DNA of 64,000 nucleotides from positions 206,308-270,307 of the forward strand of contig NW_006920891.1 in assembly GCF_000417875.1 (NCBI RefSeq). Reading direction: 5' to 3'. This document shows, one piece after another, positions 54,301-64,000 of this stretch; position 1 is the stretch's first letter; the number at the start of each line of letters is the position of its first letter. The notes beneath the pieces were generated by a model. It was not told the origin of the DNA and ran no database searches. It saw only the letters and a program-made list of their open reading frames with translations. Source of the stretch: Pseudozyma flocculosa PF-1 (Eukaryota > Basidiomycota > Ustilaginomycetes > Ustilaginales > Ustilaginaceae). The translations under genes were made by a program, and so were the position numbers.

Positions 54301-54588
54301 TTTTTGCGCACCTGCCTCGACGTCGACGCCGAGAGGAGGCCCGACGCCGTCGGCATGCTCGGCGTGAGCGACAGGGAGCGGCGGCGGCCAGCCTGCCTAA
54401 CGAGGCGAGGCGAGATGAGATGAGGCAATCTACTGACACACCTCCCTGCCTTTGATCCCGGCCCCCTCTGCTTTCGTTCTCTGGGACGCCCATGACCCCC
54501 ACAGCACGCCTTCCTGCGCCGGTCCGAGAGCCTTCGGACGCTTGCGCCGCTGATCAAGGCGGCGCGCGAGCAAGCTGCGAAGAAGTGA
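51307..54588 (+). CDS. STE20: Ste20-type p21-activated kinase (PAK)
   Basis: MAP4K activated by Cdc42/Rac, acting upstream of Ste11 in mating and morphogenesis (smut homologue Smu1). Five exons: 51307-52360, 52477-52574, 52718-53487, 53649-54363, 54505-54588 (906 residues); introns are 116, 143, 161 and 141 nt. Residues 1-350 are Ser/Pro/His-rich. The CRIB domain at about 360-400 is split by intron 2 ([15 protein letters not shown] ... [14 protein letters not shown]). A Pro-rich linker follows (about 430-610). The kinase domain is at about 633-890: GQGASGGVF across intron 3, [14 protein letters not shown] (about 745), [23 protein letters not shown]. The last, 28-codon exon supplies [10 protein letters not shown] and the tail [10 protein letters not shown]. 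There is no PH domain, so Ste20/Smu1 rather than Cla4. Confidence 0.95.
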
Positions 54589-56861
54589 CGACGGGTCGCG
54601 CCAAGGCCTCATCACCTGCTCTGCCTCGAATGCCTGCCTGCCTGCCTGCCTGTCTGCTCGCTCGTGCTCTGGGCTCTGGGCTCTCTTTCCCTCTCTCTCC
54701 CTCTCACTGTCTCGAATCCGCCTCTTGTGGTATCTATGCGCGCCCGAGCGTCTCTCCGGCCCCCTGCTTTCCTGCCCGCAGCCCGCAGCCCCGCACTCTG
54801 GCATACCTATTCCCCCTCGCCCTCTCCTCCGCACCCCATCCGGCGCCTTCCCTGCTGTAGAATCCCAGTGGCGCCCACCAGACCATCTCAAGAACGAAAA
54901 GCGAGCAAACTCATGACGTCCTTCATCTGATCGTCTTGTGCCTCGAAGTAGGGCAGGGGAGGGGCTTGGCTGGTATCTTCTTGTCCCTTGGGAGGCGATC
55001 GGCGCGTGTGGACGAGAGGAGATGCAATGGGCCCGCTCTCTATTAAACCAGGCGAAAATCTCGGACGAAAATCGCGGGCGTCCGTGCCAGACAGAGGCTC
55101 AGCTGGGGTGGCTGGTTGGCAGACGGAAGGGTCCATCGCGGAGGACTCTCCTGCGGCCTTTCGGAATCGGATTCAGGCGAGCAAGCAAGCGGGCTGGGAA
55201 CGAGGTGATTCAGGCACGACCCAACGGACAGATAGATAGACAGCCGCCTTTGCGTGCGTGGTGCGTGCCACCTTGCTGGCTGGGCGTTGGGCCTACTCGT
55301 GCGTCTTGGCGACTCGAAAGCTGGCGGAGCGCGCGGTGGCATGCGCATCTGCCATATGATGTATGTGTCTCTCGCCCGATGAGATCACGTACGCTCTGTC
55401 GCGGGTGATGCTCTGAGCGCTACGGTCACGATGAGCGGGTGCGGGTCGGCGGGGACGAGGTGCAAACGAGCTCTTGGTTCAGTCACATCACATCGTTGGG
55501 CAGCGCGCGACTTTGCTTGCCGCTTGCTTGCTTGCCTGGCTGCCTGGCCTCGGGGTTGGTTGGCCTGGCCTGCCTGGCTGTTGCGTGTCTTCTGGCCTGC
55601 CGCGCTGGGCCGGGCTTGCGGCCGTGTGAAGGCACAGAGGCAGGCCAAGGCAGACAGGGCGCGGTGTTGTTCTCGCTGCTGGCCCCCCCTGGGCCTGGCC
55701 CCGCTGCTGGACCGCCTCTGGGCTCGTGCCTGGCCCAGCTGCCTGGCTGCTTTTTTGAGCTGGCCCCGCCGCTGCCCCGTCCTGGCTTGGCCTGGCCTGC
55801 CCTCTCTCTACCTGGCCCCGTGGCCGTGGACGTGACTTGCCTCGGCAGCAGCAGCAGCAACCAGCAGCAGCAGCCTCGTCGTCGTCTTCGTCTTCGCCGT
55901 CGCCGTCGTCCGCCGCTCACCAACCACGGCTTCTCGCACACACTACTCCCTTCACACAGCCGCACCATCACCTTCCCCGACCGCCACTCGCGTCGTCGCC
56001 CTTTGTCGTTCGTCGCAGTCGCAGTCGTCGGCACCGCTGCCGCCGCCAGCCCCGGCTCACCGCAAACAAGGCCCCTCGCTCGACCAGAGCACGGCTGCCC
56101 TTTGCCCATACCCCCCGGTCCCTCTCTTTCTTTCAACGACGCCCTCTGAGCGCTCACACGCACGCACGCAACCTCGCCACATCTCGCTCGCCCAGAAGCG
56201 GCGCTGTGGAAATCGACAAGTACCGTCTCTCCCTTGCCCCTACCCCCTGCCCTAGTCGCTCCTTTGGACAGCTCCCTGCACTCTCTCGTCCATCATCCTG
56301 CCATCACCCGCTGTGCAGCACACCTTCTCACTCGGCCAGCGAGACCGTCAACCGCCGCCTCTCATCGCTTTCTTTTCCGCATCCGCATCGCCTCGATACC
56401 ACACCTTTCCTCAACCAGGACCCAGTCTTCATACCCCTTTCGAGCGTCCCAGCTCTTCTTTGCTCGACCCCCTTTCAATCCGCCAGTTCCCTCGTCCGTC
56501 CTTCAGGCGCTTCCCTGCCTCCATCAAACTCGCCACCGATCGCCCGCCGCGTTCCCGGACACGCTCGTGGGGCTCTCGAAGCTCAGCACTCCCACCTCTC
56601 CTCCGTCTACCTCGAGGGACGCTGCCGCTTGCCGTCACCCACGTTGAACTCTCATCCCCTCGCTGAGCACTGGGAGCTCTCATTCGTCATCTTCGCTCCA
56701 TCGTCGCCCGCACTCGCCGCTGTTGATGAACCCAGTCGCTCAGCCAGCTTCCAGCCCAACTCCGTAAATCTACACGCCACCGCCTTCCATCCGAGCCAGC
56801 GGAAGATCCAGCCCCACCGCCGCCGATCGAAGCATCCTATTCTGTCGCCATCTTTCGGAAG
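54589..56861. promoter_or_regulatory. Intergenic and leader region upstream of POM1-like gene
   Basis: About 2.3 kb with no supported gene. CTGCCTGCC runs lie near 54630-54660; GCTTGCTTGCCTGGC and CTGGCCTGG units at 55500-55815; the + strand is then strongly C/T-rich to the putative donor at 56862. Cryptic open frames here are Ser/Pro-rich shadows of the skewed composition. Confidence 0.5.
55500..55815. repeat. CCTGGC/GCTTGC-rich intergenic island
   Basis: Repeated gcttgcttgcctggctgcctggcc, ggcctggcctgcctggctg and cctggcttggcctggcctgcc units, with a ccccccc run near 55683. It precedes the pyrimidine-rich leader of the POM1-like gene. Confidence 0.65.
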
Positions 56862-57055
56862 GTGAGTGAGCTCTCAGGTCGTTCTGGCGGGTGGATCTTG
56901 CACAGACTGGGCGCAAGCCTCTTGCGGCAGTGCATCGACCTCCCGGACCATACTATCGGCTTGACGCGGTACTGCAGCCCTGCGCTCGGCCCAGTGAGCA
57001 TTAGCTGACACTTCGACCCCTTCGCCACCGTTCTGCTCCTCCACGCCGCTCGCAG
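56862..57055 (+). other. Putative 5'-leader intron of the POM1-like gene
   Basis: gtgagtgag donor, ctgac branch-like motif (57005-57009) and a pyrimidine-rich stretch to cgctcgcag at 57055; 194 nt. It ends 137 bp before the ATG at 57193. Confidence 0.45.
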
Positions 57056-57192
57056 CACGCCGGGACTGCCACTCCGCCGCCGGCTGTTTGCGGAGCGAAG
57101 CGACGTGAAGCGCCGATCGGATCGCTCGCGCTACAAGCCTCGAAAGCCCGCTCGTCGTTCGGGAAACGTTGCTGCCCAGCCGACGAGCCACG

Positions 57193-60100
57193 ATGGCATC
57201 ACGGACCGCCTACGAAGAGCCGGAGCGCCGCTCGAGTGCAAGGCGACGTGTCAGCTCGACGCTCGACGGCCTCCGATCGACCAGCGCCTCGTACGCCTCC
57301 CAGACGGCCAGCGGCCCGCCAGAGTCGAGTGGCCAGCCACGCCGCACCCGTCTCACTTCGATATCAGGCCTTCCAGGCCCTGCCGCGCCTTCAAGCTCGG
57401 CGGGGACCCGACTGCGTACGCTGTCCACCTCGGCCAAACCTGGCGCCGCAGCTGCTGCCGCGGCAGCGCGCAGGGCCGAGGCGGAAGCGTCTTCAAACAG
57501 CGTATCGACCACCAGCTCGACGTACAGCTCGCGCAACGCCTCGGCCGCCTCGTCGTCCAATCTTGGCTCACGCCGCACTTCCTGGACGCCCCAGAAGACG
57601 GCTCAGAACCAGGCCACAGCGCTGACCGAGCCCAGCAACGTGGCCGGCAACCTCGCGCGGCCATCGACTGCCTCGCGCATCCCGTCCATCAGCCGCGGCA
57701 CGGGCACCGGGTCTTCGCGCCTCGGCGATGCGCTGCTCGGCCAGAGGAAGGCGAGCGACTCTTCGGCGAGTCGCTCAGCGGCGCTGCCGACCTCTGGATC
57801 GACATCCAGCGTAAGCCTTCCTCGCAGACGAGATAGCCTCGTCGGTCCTCGACAGTCGAGCTTCGTTTCGACGCAGCAGCAGCAGCACCTGCCTGCGCCA
57901 TCATCGACGCTGCGGCCGAGTGTGTCCAACTCGAGTCTCACTGAGTCGGCCAGCATCACTTCCAGCATGGGCCCGCCTTCGCTCTCGGCCTCGACCTCGA
58001 GCTTCGCCACCGCCTCCCGCCCTCGAGACACGCTGACGTCGTCCAGCTCCTTTACCGCTGAACGGACCACATCGAACGGCAGGATCCGGGCATCGCCGTC
58101 ACTGCCGCAGTTTGACGGCGGCTTTTCGGCGCCGCTGTTCGAGGGTCTGGCAACGACGTACGAGAGCAGCGATAGCCTGACGCACGCGGCCGAGGAGAAT
58201 GCCACGCCGATGGCGCACTCGCAGCCCTTCCCCGCTTCCAGCCAACCACCGGAGGCTGGCACCAAGGCGACCGTGGGCACGGCGCCTCGGCGGGCCAAGC
58301 CCAATCTGCACCTCGGCCTGCGCGAGTCGCCGCAGATGTCGTCGCGCTTCTCCAACTTCTCGTCGGCCGTGGGCACGCCGGACACCACCGACGACGCCAG
58401 CCGGATCGTCATGATGCGCAAAAACTCGACCTACAGCAACTCTAGCACCAGCGGGCTGAGCGACAGCCTGGCCAAGAGCGGCTCCGAGCAGAGCATGGCG
58501 GGCCTCGGCATCGGCCTGCCCTCGACCATGCAGCCGCCCCCGCCGCCAATGCCGCCGCCGCACAGCGGCAGCCGGTCGGGCGATCTCAGCACGTCGCTGT
58601 CGAGTGTCGACCGCAACCCGTCGTCGTACAACAGCTCAATGCCACAGACGCCGGACCGCTTCGGCGAGCACGCCACGCCCAACGCCACGCCGATGATGTA
58701 CGACCGCGCTGGCCAGATTGGCATCGGGGAGCTAGCGACCCCGCGCTGGAACTTTCCCTCGTCGAAGCTGCCGAATTGGTCGTCGCACACCTCGAGCCTG
58801 GCCGAGGCTGGAGGGGCAAACACAGCTTCTGCCAACGGCGTTGACCCCATGCCGCGATCGGTAAGCGGCGCGCTGAGCGACGATGGAGCGGTGCCCCTGC
58901 GGTCGCTCGTCGGAACGGCCGGCAAACCGCGCGGCCCTTCCGGTAACAGCCTTGTCGAAAACGCCAGCCACTTCCCGTCGGCGCTGCAGAGGCGGGCCGA
59001 GGCCAGCCGTCACTCGCGGTCGATCTCCTACTCATCGATCAGCAGCGCCCAGCGGAGCATCCAGCCGCCGTCCGAGGACCCGCGTGGCGGCCTGCCCATC
59101 TCGCCCTCGGTGCCCGCGGTGCCCCGGTCGTTGGAGGGCAGCGTCTCGCTGCAGGCTTTGGCGCGCGGCTTTGGCGCCTCGACGTCGGAATTCCTCTCGG
59201 ACCTGGATGGCGTCGGCCCAGGAAGCCCCCAATACTCGATCGACGCCATGACCGAGTCAGAGCACAGCGTTGCCAACACCGACGATGCCTCGTCGACCGA
59301 AGCACCCAAGCAGCTGGACCACCTGGTACCCAAGGGCGCCGATGCGATCCTTCTCGAGGCGTCGCGCCGGTCGCCGCGGATCGGAGACCTGTCGTGGTCG
59401 CTCGGCGAGACCGGGCCGTTTGGGACCGACGCTGGCGGACCGGCTCCAGACACCGCCGACCAACAGCAGGCGAAGGCGCCTGCAGCAGAGGGGATGGCAT
59501 TTGACAGCGGCGTGCTCAACGCGCTTGAGAGCGACGAGCAGTGGCGCGGCAGCTTCGACCTCAACGCTGCCATCACCGAGCTGCTCAACGATCACGACAA
59601 GCGACGGCAGGATCGCAAAGGGGCCGGACAGGAAGGCTCCTCGAGCCCTTCGGCCGAAGTCGACGGCGCTGCTTCGCCGTCGAAGCTGGATACGCTCTCG
59701 GAAGAAGGCAGGCCGAGCGACGAGGCCCCTCTCGGGCGTCCGGATGGCGAGGTCCGTGGCCTGCCCCAGATCCCTGCTACCTTGTCGCATCATGGTCAGC
59801 ACGAGCAGCATACGCCGTCCGCGGCCCGTAGGGCCATTTCAGACTCGCCCAAGGTCCGCGACAGTGCACTTCCGTCCCGGCGCAGCCGACTGGTCAGCAC
59901 TGCCGGCAACTCAACGGCGGGACTCCCTGCAAGCGCCAGCGCCACCAGCCTCGGCTCTGCTTCTGGCGCACCTGCTTCCAGCACTTCGTACCCGCTCGGC
60001 GCCAACGCCAAAGTCGGCCCACGACTCAGCTCGATTGCTCATTCCACCTCAGGCACCACTCGCAGCAAGCGCTCCTCGTCGGCGAGCATCGGGCAGTCGC

Positions 60101-63100
60101 TGCTGCGCGGCTCGATGCCTCTGGGCGCGGCCGAAGAGTACGGCAGCATCCTCAACTCTGCCAAGGAGGATGCGGCCGCCGATGCGCTGCGGAAGCTGGA
60201 CGGCCTTGGCGGCACGCCGCGGAGCAGCCGCGACAGCCGTTCAGACCTGCCAAAGAGCCCCCGCGTCAGCCGACAGATGTCGCGGCCGGGCAGCGCCGGT
60301 CGAAAGACCCCCGGCACCGGCACCGGTACTGGCACCGGCAGCCGACCCTCGTCGCCGTCGAGTCGCGTGCGTCGCTCGTCCAACTACGACTCTCCGGCCT
60401 CGCGTGGCATCGACAAGCAGCTGCGCGGCGATGAACCGGGTAGCAGGAGCAGCGTCGTTCGTTCCTCCCGCATCCTGTCCAAGGCCAACAAGGCGCAGGA
60501 CGACTCCGGCAGCGCACCCCTCAATGGCAACGGCGACGGCACGTCGAGGACCCCGCCTTACGCCAGCCCCCGTCTGCGTCGTTCTCAGCTGCCTCCACTG
60601 CCGCAAGGTGATGTGGCTGCGAGCCACCGCATGTCGCAGGGCATCGGCATGGGGGCCACCGCGTCCATCCGCGAGGTCGGCGCCCCGAGCGTCAGCCGAT
60701 CTGGGTCGCGCTCGAAGCGAACCAGTGCCGCCAGCGACGTCTCGGCAGCCCAGCTCGAGGCATCGAGGCAGGATGGCGGCAGCGGCGGCGCTGCAGGCAG
60801 TAGCAATGGCGCGGGGATCGACGAGGTCGATTCTCTGGGTCTTCCAAGCCGCGGCAGCGGTATCCCACCCGTGCCTCCGCTGCCCAAGGTCTGGGAGGCG
60901 TCCAGGTCGGCTTCGCTCCACTCGGAGGCGTTCGGCTCGGCTCAGGCGAGCCCGATCATCTCGGCCAGCCAGAGCTTGATCTCGACCTCGGCCGACACGT
61001 CCGAGGAGCAGCAGCGGCCGCAGCAGCAGCCGCAACAGCAGCAGCAGCAGCAGCAGCAGCCGCCGCAAGGCTATTCGGAACCGCCACAGCAGCGGCAGCG
61101 AGAGCCATCGGCCCCTCCGCAGCGGCCGACCCCATCGAGCCTTTCGCCGAGGCAACCGACGAGTCCCCGACTCGGCACGGGCAACAGCGAGGCTGGCCAC
61201 TCGAATCTGCGCAAGTGGAGCTTCCCCAACCTCGCCAGCGCCCTTAACCGGAGCCCCTCAACGTCGGCGTCGACGGCGACGCGGTCCAGGCAGCCCAGCA
61301 CCTCGGCGTCGATGTCGGCGCTGAATGCGGTCGCAGCGGAAGAGGCCAAGCAGCGCCGCGGCACCGTGTACGGCGACGGATACAGCCGCACCGAAGCCGG
61401 TGGGGCGATGGAGCCCGGCATGGCGGCGGCCCGAGGCAGCGTCAACTCGATGGCCCGGATCGACGTGCTCAAGGCCAACAAGGGCGGCCCGGACGTATCA
61501 ACGGGCAGCCCGCAGAGCAGCCGGGTGTCGAACGACACCAACAACAGCAGCCCAAGGGTGCGACGGACGCCATCGTTTTTCCAGCGCGCCACGAAGCGGT
61601 CCAACGGGTCGATCGAGACGACGCAGAGCTCGCTGCACGCCAGCGGTGACGCCGACGAGAGCAAGTCGACGATCGAGGTGACGCCGCCCAACTCGGGCCG
61701 CCTCTCGCGCAAGTCGATCATGGGTCTTGCCGGAGGCCTGCTGGGCCGCTCGACGTCGAAGCGCAATGTCGAGGTGCCCGCCGGCGATGGCAGAGGCACG
61801 ACGACATCGTCTGCGGCCGCCAACGCCAGCACGACCCCTGGCCGCGTTGCCAGAGCGGTCGGTGGAACGTCCGAGAGCTCGCAGCAGAAGGGCACGTCGT
61901 CGACGGCGTCGAGGCGGATCAGCCTGGTCGCCCGTAAGCGCGGCAAGACGCTCCCCTCGTCCGCAGAGCCTCCGGTGGTGCCCGCCCTGGCACTGCCCAA
62001 GGAATCGCCCGAGGCAGAGAAGGCTCCAGACGCCAGAGAGGCGAAAGCGACCCCGGCCAACGTTTCGACCGACAGTGCGCCCGTCCTCCGCGCGCTTCAC
62101 CCCTCCTCTTCGTCTTCGAGCCTGTCCAACTCGATGATGGCCGACATCGACCGAGCCGCTCGACTTGCTGCCAGCTACGACTCGCAGGCGACCTACGAAT
62201 CCGCCAACAACGAGATCGAGGAGATCGCCGACGGCGCGTCGGCATCTGGCGTCAGCCGCGGCAACTCACCGACCAAGTCGTCCATTGCGTCGTCGTCGGC
62301 GGCGGGCGGCAGCCGTATTCCGCGCGCTGCGACGATCCGGTCGTCGACCAAGACGCTCAGCGGCACCGCCAGCAGCAGCGTCGCCAGCAGCAGCAACGGC
62401 CACGCGTCGATCTACGCGACGCCGCAGCAGAGCTCGATACGGGCCATAGGCAGCTCGGCCAGCAGCGTGACGGCGTCCAAGGCGGCGTCGTCGTCGCTCG
62501 CCGCCAGCCTGGGCATCCAGCCCACCGAAGACGACTCGCTGTCGGCCGTCAGCTCCGACGCGACCAACGGCACCGCCAAGCCTGCTGTCGCTGGCACTGC
62601 TGCCGCCGCCGCGGCGACGCCGGCCAAGTCGGTCACGTCGCCGTCGCAGAAGCCGCTCTCGTCTTCGCTCGTCTCGATCCTCAACGCGTACGCGGCAGCC
62701 AAGACGCCGGCCGAGGTCGAGGGCGTGCTTCGCCGCGCGCGCATCGCCGCCTACTCTTCGACGCTGACGGCTAGCGAGCGCGAGGTGCTCAACAGCCTCG
62801 GCAGCCGCAACGAGCAGCACAAAAAGGCCGACAGCACGCCGAACGGCACCCCGTCGTCGTCCACGGTCGGCAGCAAGGCCAGGGCCTCGGGCATGACCGA
62901 GGCCGGTACGCCCGCCCGCGCCGCCAAAGTCTTTTCGACGTCGAGCTCGGCGGCCAACACGCCGGCCAAGGCCGACACCAGCGTCACGGTCCCCGTGCGC
63001 AAGGTGCGGGCCTCGCTGAGCGCCGCCTCCGGGGCTGCCGCGCGCGTGTCGCGGGACACGGCCAACTCGGTGGCCGGACGGTCGTCGCGGCAGACGACGT

Positions 63101-64000
63101 CCACGCTAGGCAACCGCAGCCCGGCGCCATCGGACAGCGGATCGGCCACGTCGTCGACGGCGGCGGCCTCGGTGCTCGACGAGGAGGAGCGGCTGGGCGA
63201 CCTCGAGATGGAGGCGTACATCAAGCGGTCGCAGGCCAAGAAGCTGGCGTCCGGCGCAAAGCAGGCCGACCTCGACAAGCTGCTCGAGTTCCCGGACCCG
63301 GTGCCGCCCAGCCGCACGCTGTCGCCGAGGCAGGCCGAGGTCATGTACGGCAACAAGATGTCGCCGTACGAGCTGCACGAGATCTTCAGCTACCCCGAGA
63401 TCTTCTACTGCGGCCAAAACGCGTCGCAAAAGCACCGCGCCACCCTCGACAAGCCCAACAACAACCACGGCTTTGACGACGAGCGCGGCGATTACCTGGT
63501 CACGACGCGCGACCACCTGGCTTTCCGGTACGAGATCATCGACCTGCTCGGCCGCGGGTCGTTTGGCCAGGTGCTGCAGTGCCGCGACCACAAGACGGGC
63601 CACACGGTCGCCATCAAGCTGATCCGCAACAAGAAGCGCTTCCACCACCAGGCGCTGGTCGAGGTCAAGATCCTCGAGAGCCTGGTCAAGTGGGACCCCG
63701 AGGACCAGTACAACGTGCTCAAGATCACCGAGTCGTTCCTGTTCCGCAACCACCTGTGCATCGCCACAGAGCTCTACAGCATGAACCTCTACGAGCTGAT
63801 CAAGGCCAACAGCTTCGCCGGCTTCTCGACCAAGCTCATCCGCCGCTTCACGACCCAGGTCCTCGCCTCGCTCTCGCTGATGCGCCAGCGCCGCATCGTC
63901 CACTGCGACCTCAAACCCGAAAACATCCTCCTCAAGCATCCCAGGAGGAGCGGGATCAAGGTCATCGACTTTGGATCGAGCTGCTTCGAGCACGAAAAGG
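57193..64000 (+). CDS. POM1: Pom1-type DYRK protein kinase with very long N-terminal region (3' partial)
   Basis: DYRK-family kinase; in fission yeast Pom1 forms polar gradients that control division site and mitotic entry. One uninterrupted frame runs from the ATG at 57193 (first after a TGA at 57106) to the window edge, 2269 codons, without an intron. Residues 1 to about 2050 are Ser/Thr/Ala/Gly-rich and disordered, with many SP/TP and RxxS-like sites, a Met/Pro-rich stretch near 440-455 and poly-Gln near 1275-1295. The DYRK homology (DH) box is NNNHGFDDERGDY (about 2090-2103). The kinase starts near 2113: LLGRGSFGQV, VAIKLI (Lys 2142), HCDLKPEN (about 2237, the Cys-for-Arg variant typical of DYRKs), IDFGSSCF (Asp 2259). 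The window ends just after, before the activation-loop YxY. Its N-terminal part is far longer than in S. pombe Pom1 (about 1090 aa in total). Confidence 0.93.
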   Translation, partial: MASRTAYEEPERRSSARRRVSSTLDGLRSTSASYASQTASGPPESSGQPRRTRLTSISGLPGPAAPSSSAGTRLRTLSTSAKPGAAAAAAAARRAEAEASSNSVSTTSSTYSSRNASAASSSNLGSRRTSWTPQKTAQNQATALTEPSNVAGNLARPSTASRIPSISRGTGTGSSRLGDALLGQRKASDSSASRSAALPTSGSTSSVSLPRRRDSLVGPRQSSFVSTQQQQHLPAPSSTLRPSVSNSSLTESASITSSMGPPSLSASTSSFATASRPRDTLTSSSSFTAERTTSNGRIRASPSLPQFDGGFSAPLFEGLATTYESSDSLTHAAEENATPMAHSQPFPASSQPPEAGTKATVGTAPRRAKPNLHLGLRESPQMSSRFSNFSSAVGTPDTTDDASRIVMMRKNSTYSNSSTSGLSDSLAKSGSEQSMAGLGIGLPSTMQPPPPPMPPPHSGSRSGDLSTSLSSVDRNPSSYNSSMPQTPDRFGEHATPNATPMMYDRAGQIGIGELATPRWNFPSSKLPNWSSHTSSLAEAGGANTASANGVDPMPRSVSGALSDDGAVPLRSLVGTAGKPRGPSGNSLVENASHFPSALQRRAEASRHSRSISYSSISSAQRSIQPPSEDPRGGLPISPSVPAVPRSLEGSVSLQALARGFGASTSEFLSDLDGVGPGSPQYSIDAMTESEHSVANTDDASSTEAPKQLDHLVPKGADAILLEASRRSPRIGDLSWSLGETGPFGTDAGGPAPDTADQQQAKAPAAEGMAFDSGVLNALESDEQWRGSFDLNAAITELLNDHDKRRQDRKGAGQEGSSSPSAEVDGAASPSKLDTLSEEGRPSDEAPLGRPDGEVRGLPQIPATLSHHGQHEQHTPSAARRAISDSPKVRDSALPSRRSRLVSTAGNSTAGLPASASATSLGSASGAPASSTSYPLGANAKVGPRLSSIAHSTSGTTRSKRSSSASIGQSLLRGSMPLGAAEEYGSILNSAKEDAAADALRKLDGLGGTPRSSRDSRSDLPKSPRVSRQMSRPGSAGRKTPGTGTGTGTGSRPSSPSSRVRRSSNYDSPASRGIDKQLRGDEPGSRSSVVRSSRILSKANKAQDDSGSAPLNGNGDGTSRTPPYASPRLRRSQLPPLPQGDVAASHRMSQGIGMGATASIREVGAPSVSRSGSRSKRTSAASDVSAAQLEASRQDGGSGGAAGSSNGAGIDEVDSLGLPSRGSGIPPVPPLPKVWEASRSASLHSEAFGSAQASPIISASQSLISTSADTSEEQQRPQQQPQQQQQQQQQPPQGYSEPPQQRQREPSAPPQRPTPSSLSPRQPTSPRLGTGNSEAGHSNLRKWSFPNLASALNRSPSTSASTATRSRQPSTSASMSALNAVAAEEAKQRRGTVYGDGYSRTEAGGAMEPGMAAARGSVNSMARIDVLKANKGGPDVSTGSPQSSRVSNDTNNSSPRVRRTPSFFQRATKRSNGSIETTQSSLHASGDADESKSTIEVTPPNSGRLSRKSIMGLAGGLLGRSTSKRNVEVPAGDGRGTTTSSAAANASTTPGRVARAVGGTSESSQQKGTSSTASRRISLVARKRGKTLPSSAEPPVVPALALPKESPEAEKAPDAREAKATPANVSTDSAPVLRALHPSSSSSSLSNSMMADIDRAARLAASYDSQATYESANNEIEEIADGASASGVSRGNSPTKSSIASSSAAGGSRIPRAATIRSSTKTLSGTASSSVASSSNGHASIYATPQQSSIRAIGSSASSVTASKAASSSLAASLGIQPTEDDSLSAVSSDATNGTAKPAVAGTAAAAAATPAKSVTSPSQKPLSSSLVSILNAYAAAKTPAEVEGVLRRARIAAYSSTLTASEREVLNSLGSRNEQHKKADSTPNGTPSSSTVGSKARASGMTEAGTPARAAKVFSTSSSAANTPAKADTSVTVPVRKVRASLSAASGAAARVSRDTANSVAGRSSRQTTSTLGNRSPAPSDSGSATSSTAAASVLDEEERLGDLEMEAYIKRSQAKKLASGAKQADLDKLLEFPDPVPPSRTLSPRQAEVMYGNKMSPYELHEIFSYPEIFYCGQNASQKHRATLDKPNNNHGFDDERGDYLVTTRDHLAFRYEIIDLLGRGSFGQVLQCRDHKTGHTVAIKLIRNKKRFHHQALVEVKILESLVKWDPEDQYNVLKITESFLFRNHLCIATELYSMNLYELIKANSFAGFSTKLIRRFTTQVLASLSLMRQRRIVHCDLKPENILLKHPRRSGIKVIDFGSSCFEHEK

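Noticed and set aside
1..64000. tRNA/rRNA genes, LTRs, terminal inverted repeats, telomeric or centromeric repeats
   Set aside because: Looked for by eye (B-box-like GGTTCGA, paired long repeats, TTAGGG runs) and found none I could support; a covariance-model scan could still find a missed tRNA.

Overview
The window is nuclear DNA from a filamentous or dimorphic fungus, most likely a GC-rich, intron-poor basidiomycete of the smut lineage (Ustilaginomycotina). The evidence is an EF3 translation factor (fungus-specific), a fused alpha-beta tryptophan synthase, an AreA/Nit2-type GATA factor, Ste11 and Ste20 kinases, Akr1 and Sfi1. Coding introns are few and 91-207 nt long, with GTGAGT-like donors. 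The order Ustilaginomycotina is inference from composition and gene structure, not from a database match.

Layout, left to right: the C-terminal part of a Ste11-type MAPKKK (+, enters from the left edge); SFI1 (-), interrupted by one in-frame TGA; an LAT-type amino-acid permease (+, 4 exons); EF3 (+, intronless); a 3.4-kb non-coding stretch; an AreA/Nit2 GATA regulator (+, 3 exons); a secreted, probably GPI-anchored PLC-like protein (+); TRS120 of TRAPP II (+, 2 exons) convergent with a mitochondrial RMD1/RMND1-like protein (-); AKR1 ankyrin-DHHC palmitoyltransferase (+, 2 exons), divergent from RMD1; two small paralogous proteins resembling the beta-barrel/dead-protease segment of Ty1/copia Pol (+, tandem, the first with a premature stop); a TauD/clavaminate-like dioxygenase (+); an orphan coiled-coil protein (+); a YAT-type amino-acid permease (-); TRP5 (+); a STE20 PAK kinase (+, 5 exons); and a very long POM1-type DYRK kinase (+) that runs off the right edge.

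The genes are not operons; each has its own promoter. Ste11 and Ste20 belong to the pheromone/morphogenesis MAPK cascade, and Pom1 and Sfi1 to cell polarity and spindle-pole duplication. AreA/Nit2, the two permeases and TRP5 belong to nitrogen and amino-acid metabolism, with three TGACTC-type sites upstream of TRP5. Trs120 and Akr1 serve Golgi traffic and lipidation. Many intergenic regions carry dense CCTGGC/GCCAGG short repeats next to long pyrimidine-rich leaders. I found no tRNA, rRNA, CRISPR array or intact transposon.

The least explained parts are the paralogous copia-like pair (35396-37477) with a shared promoter box and leader-intron layout, the in-frame TGA in SFI1, and the intergenic CCAGGC islands.
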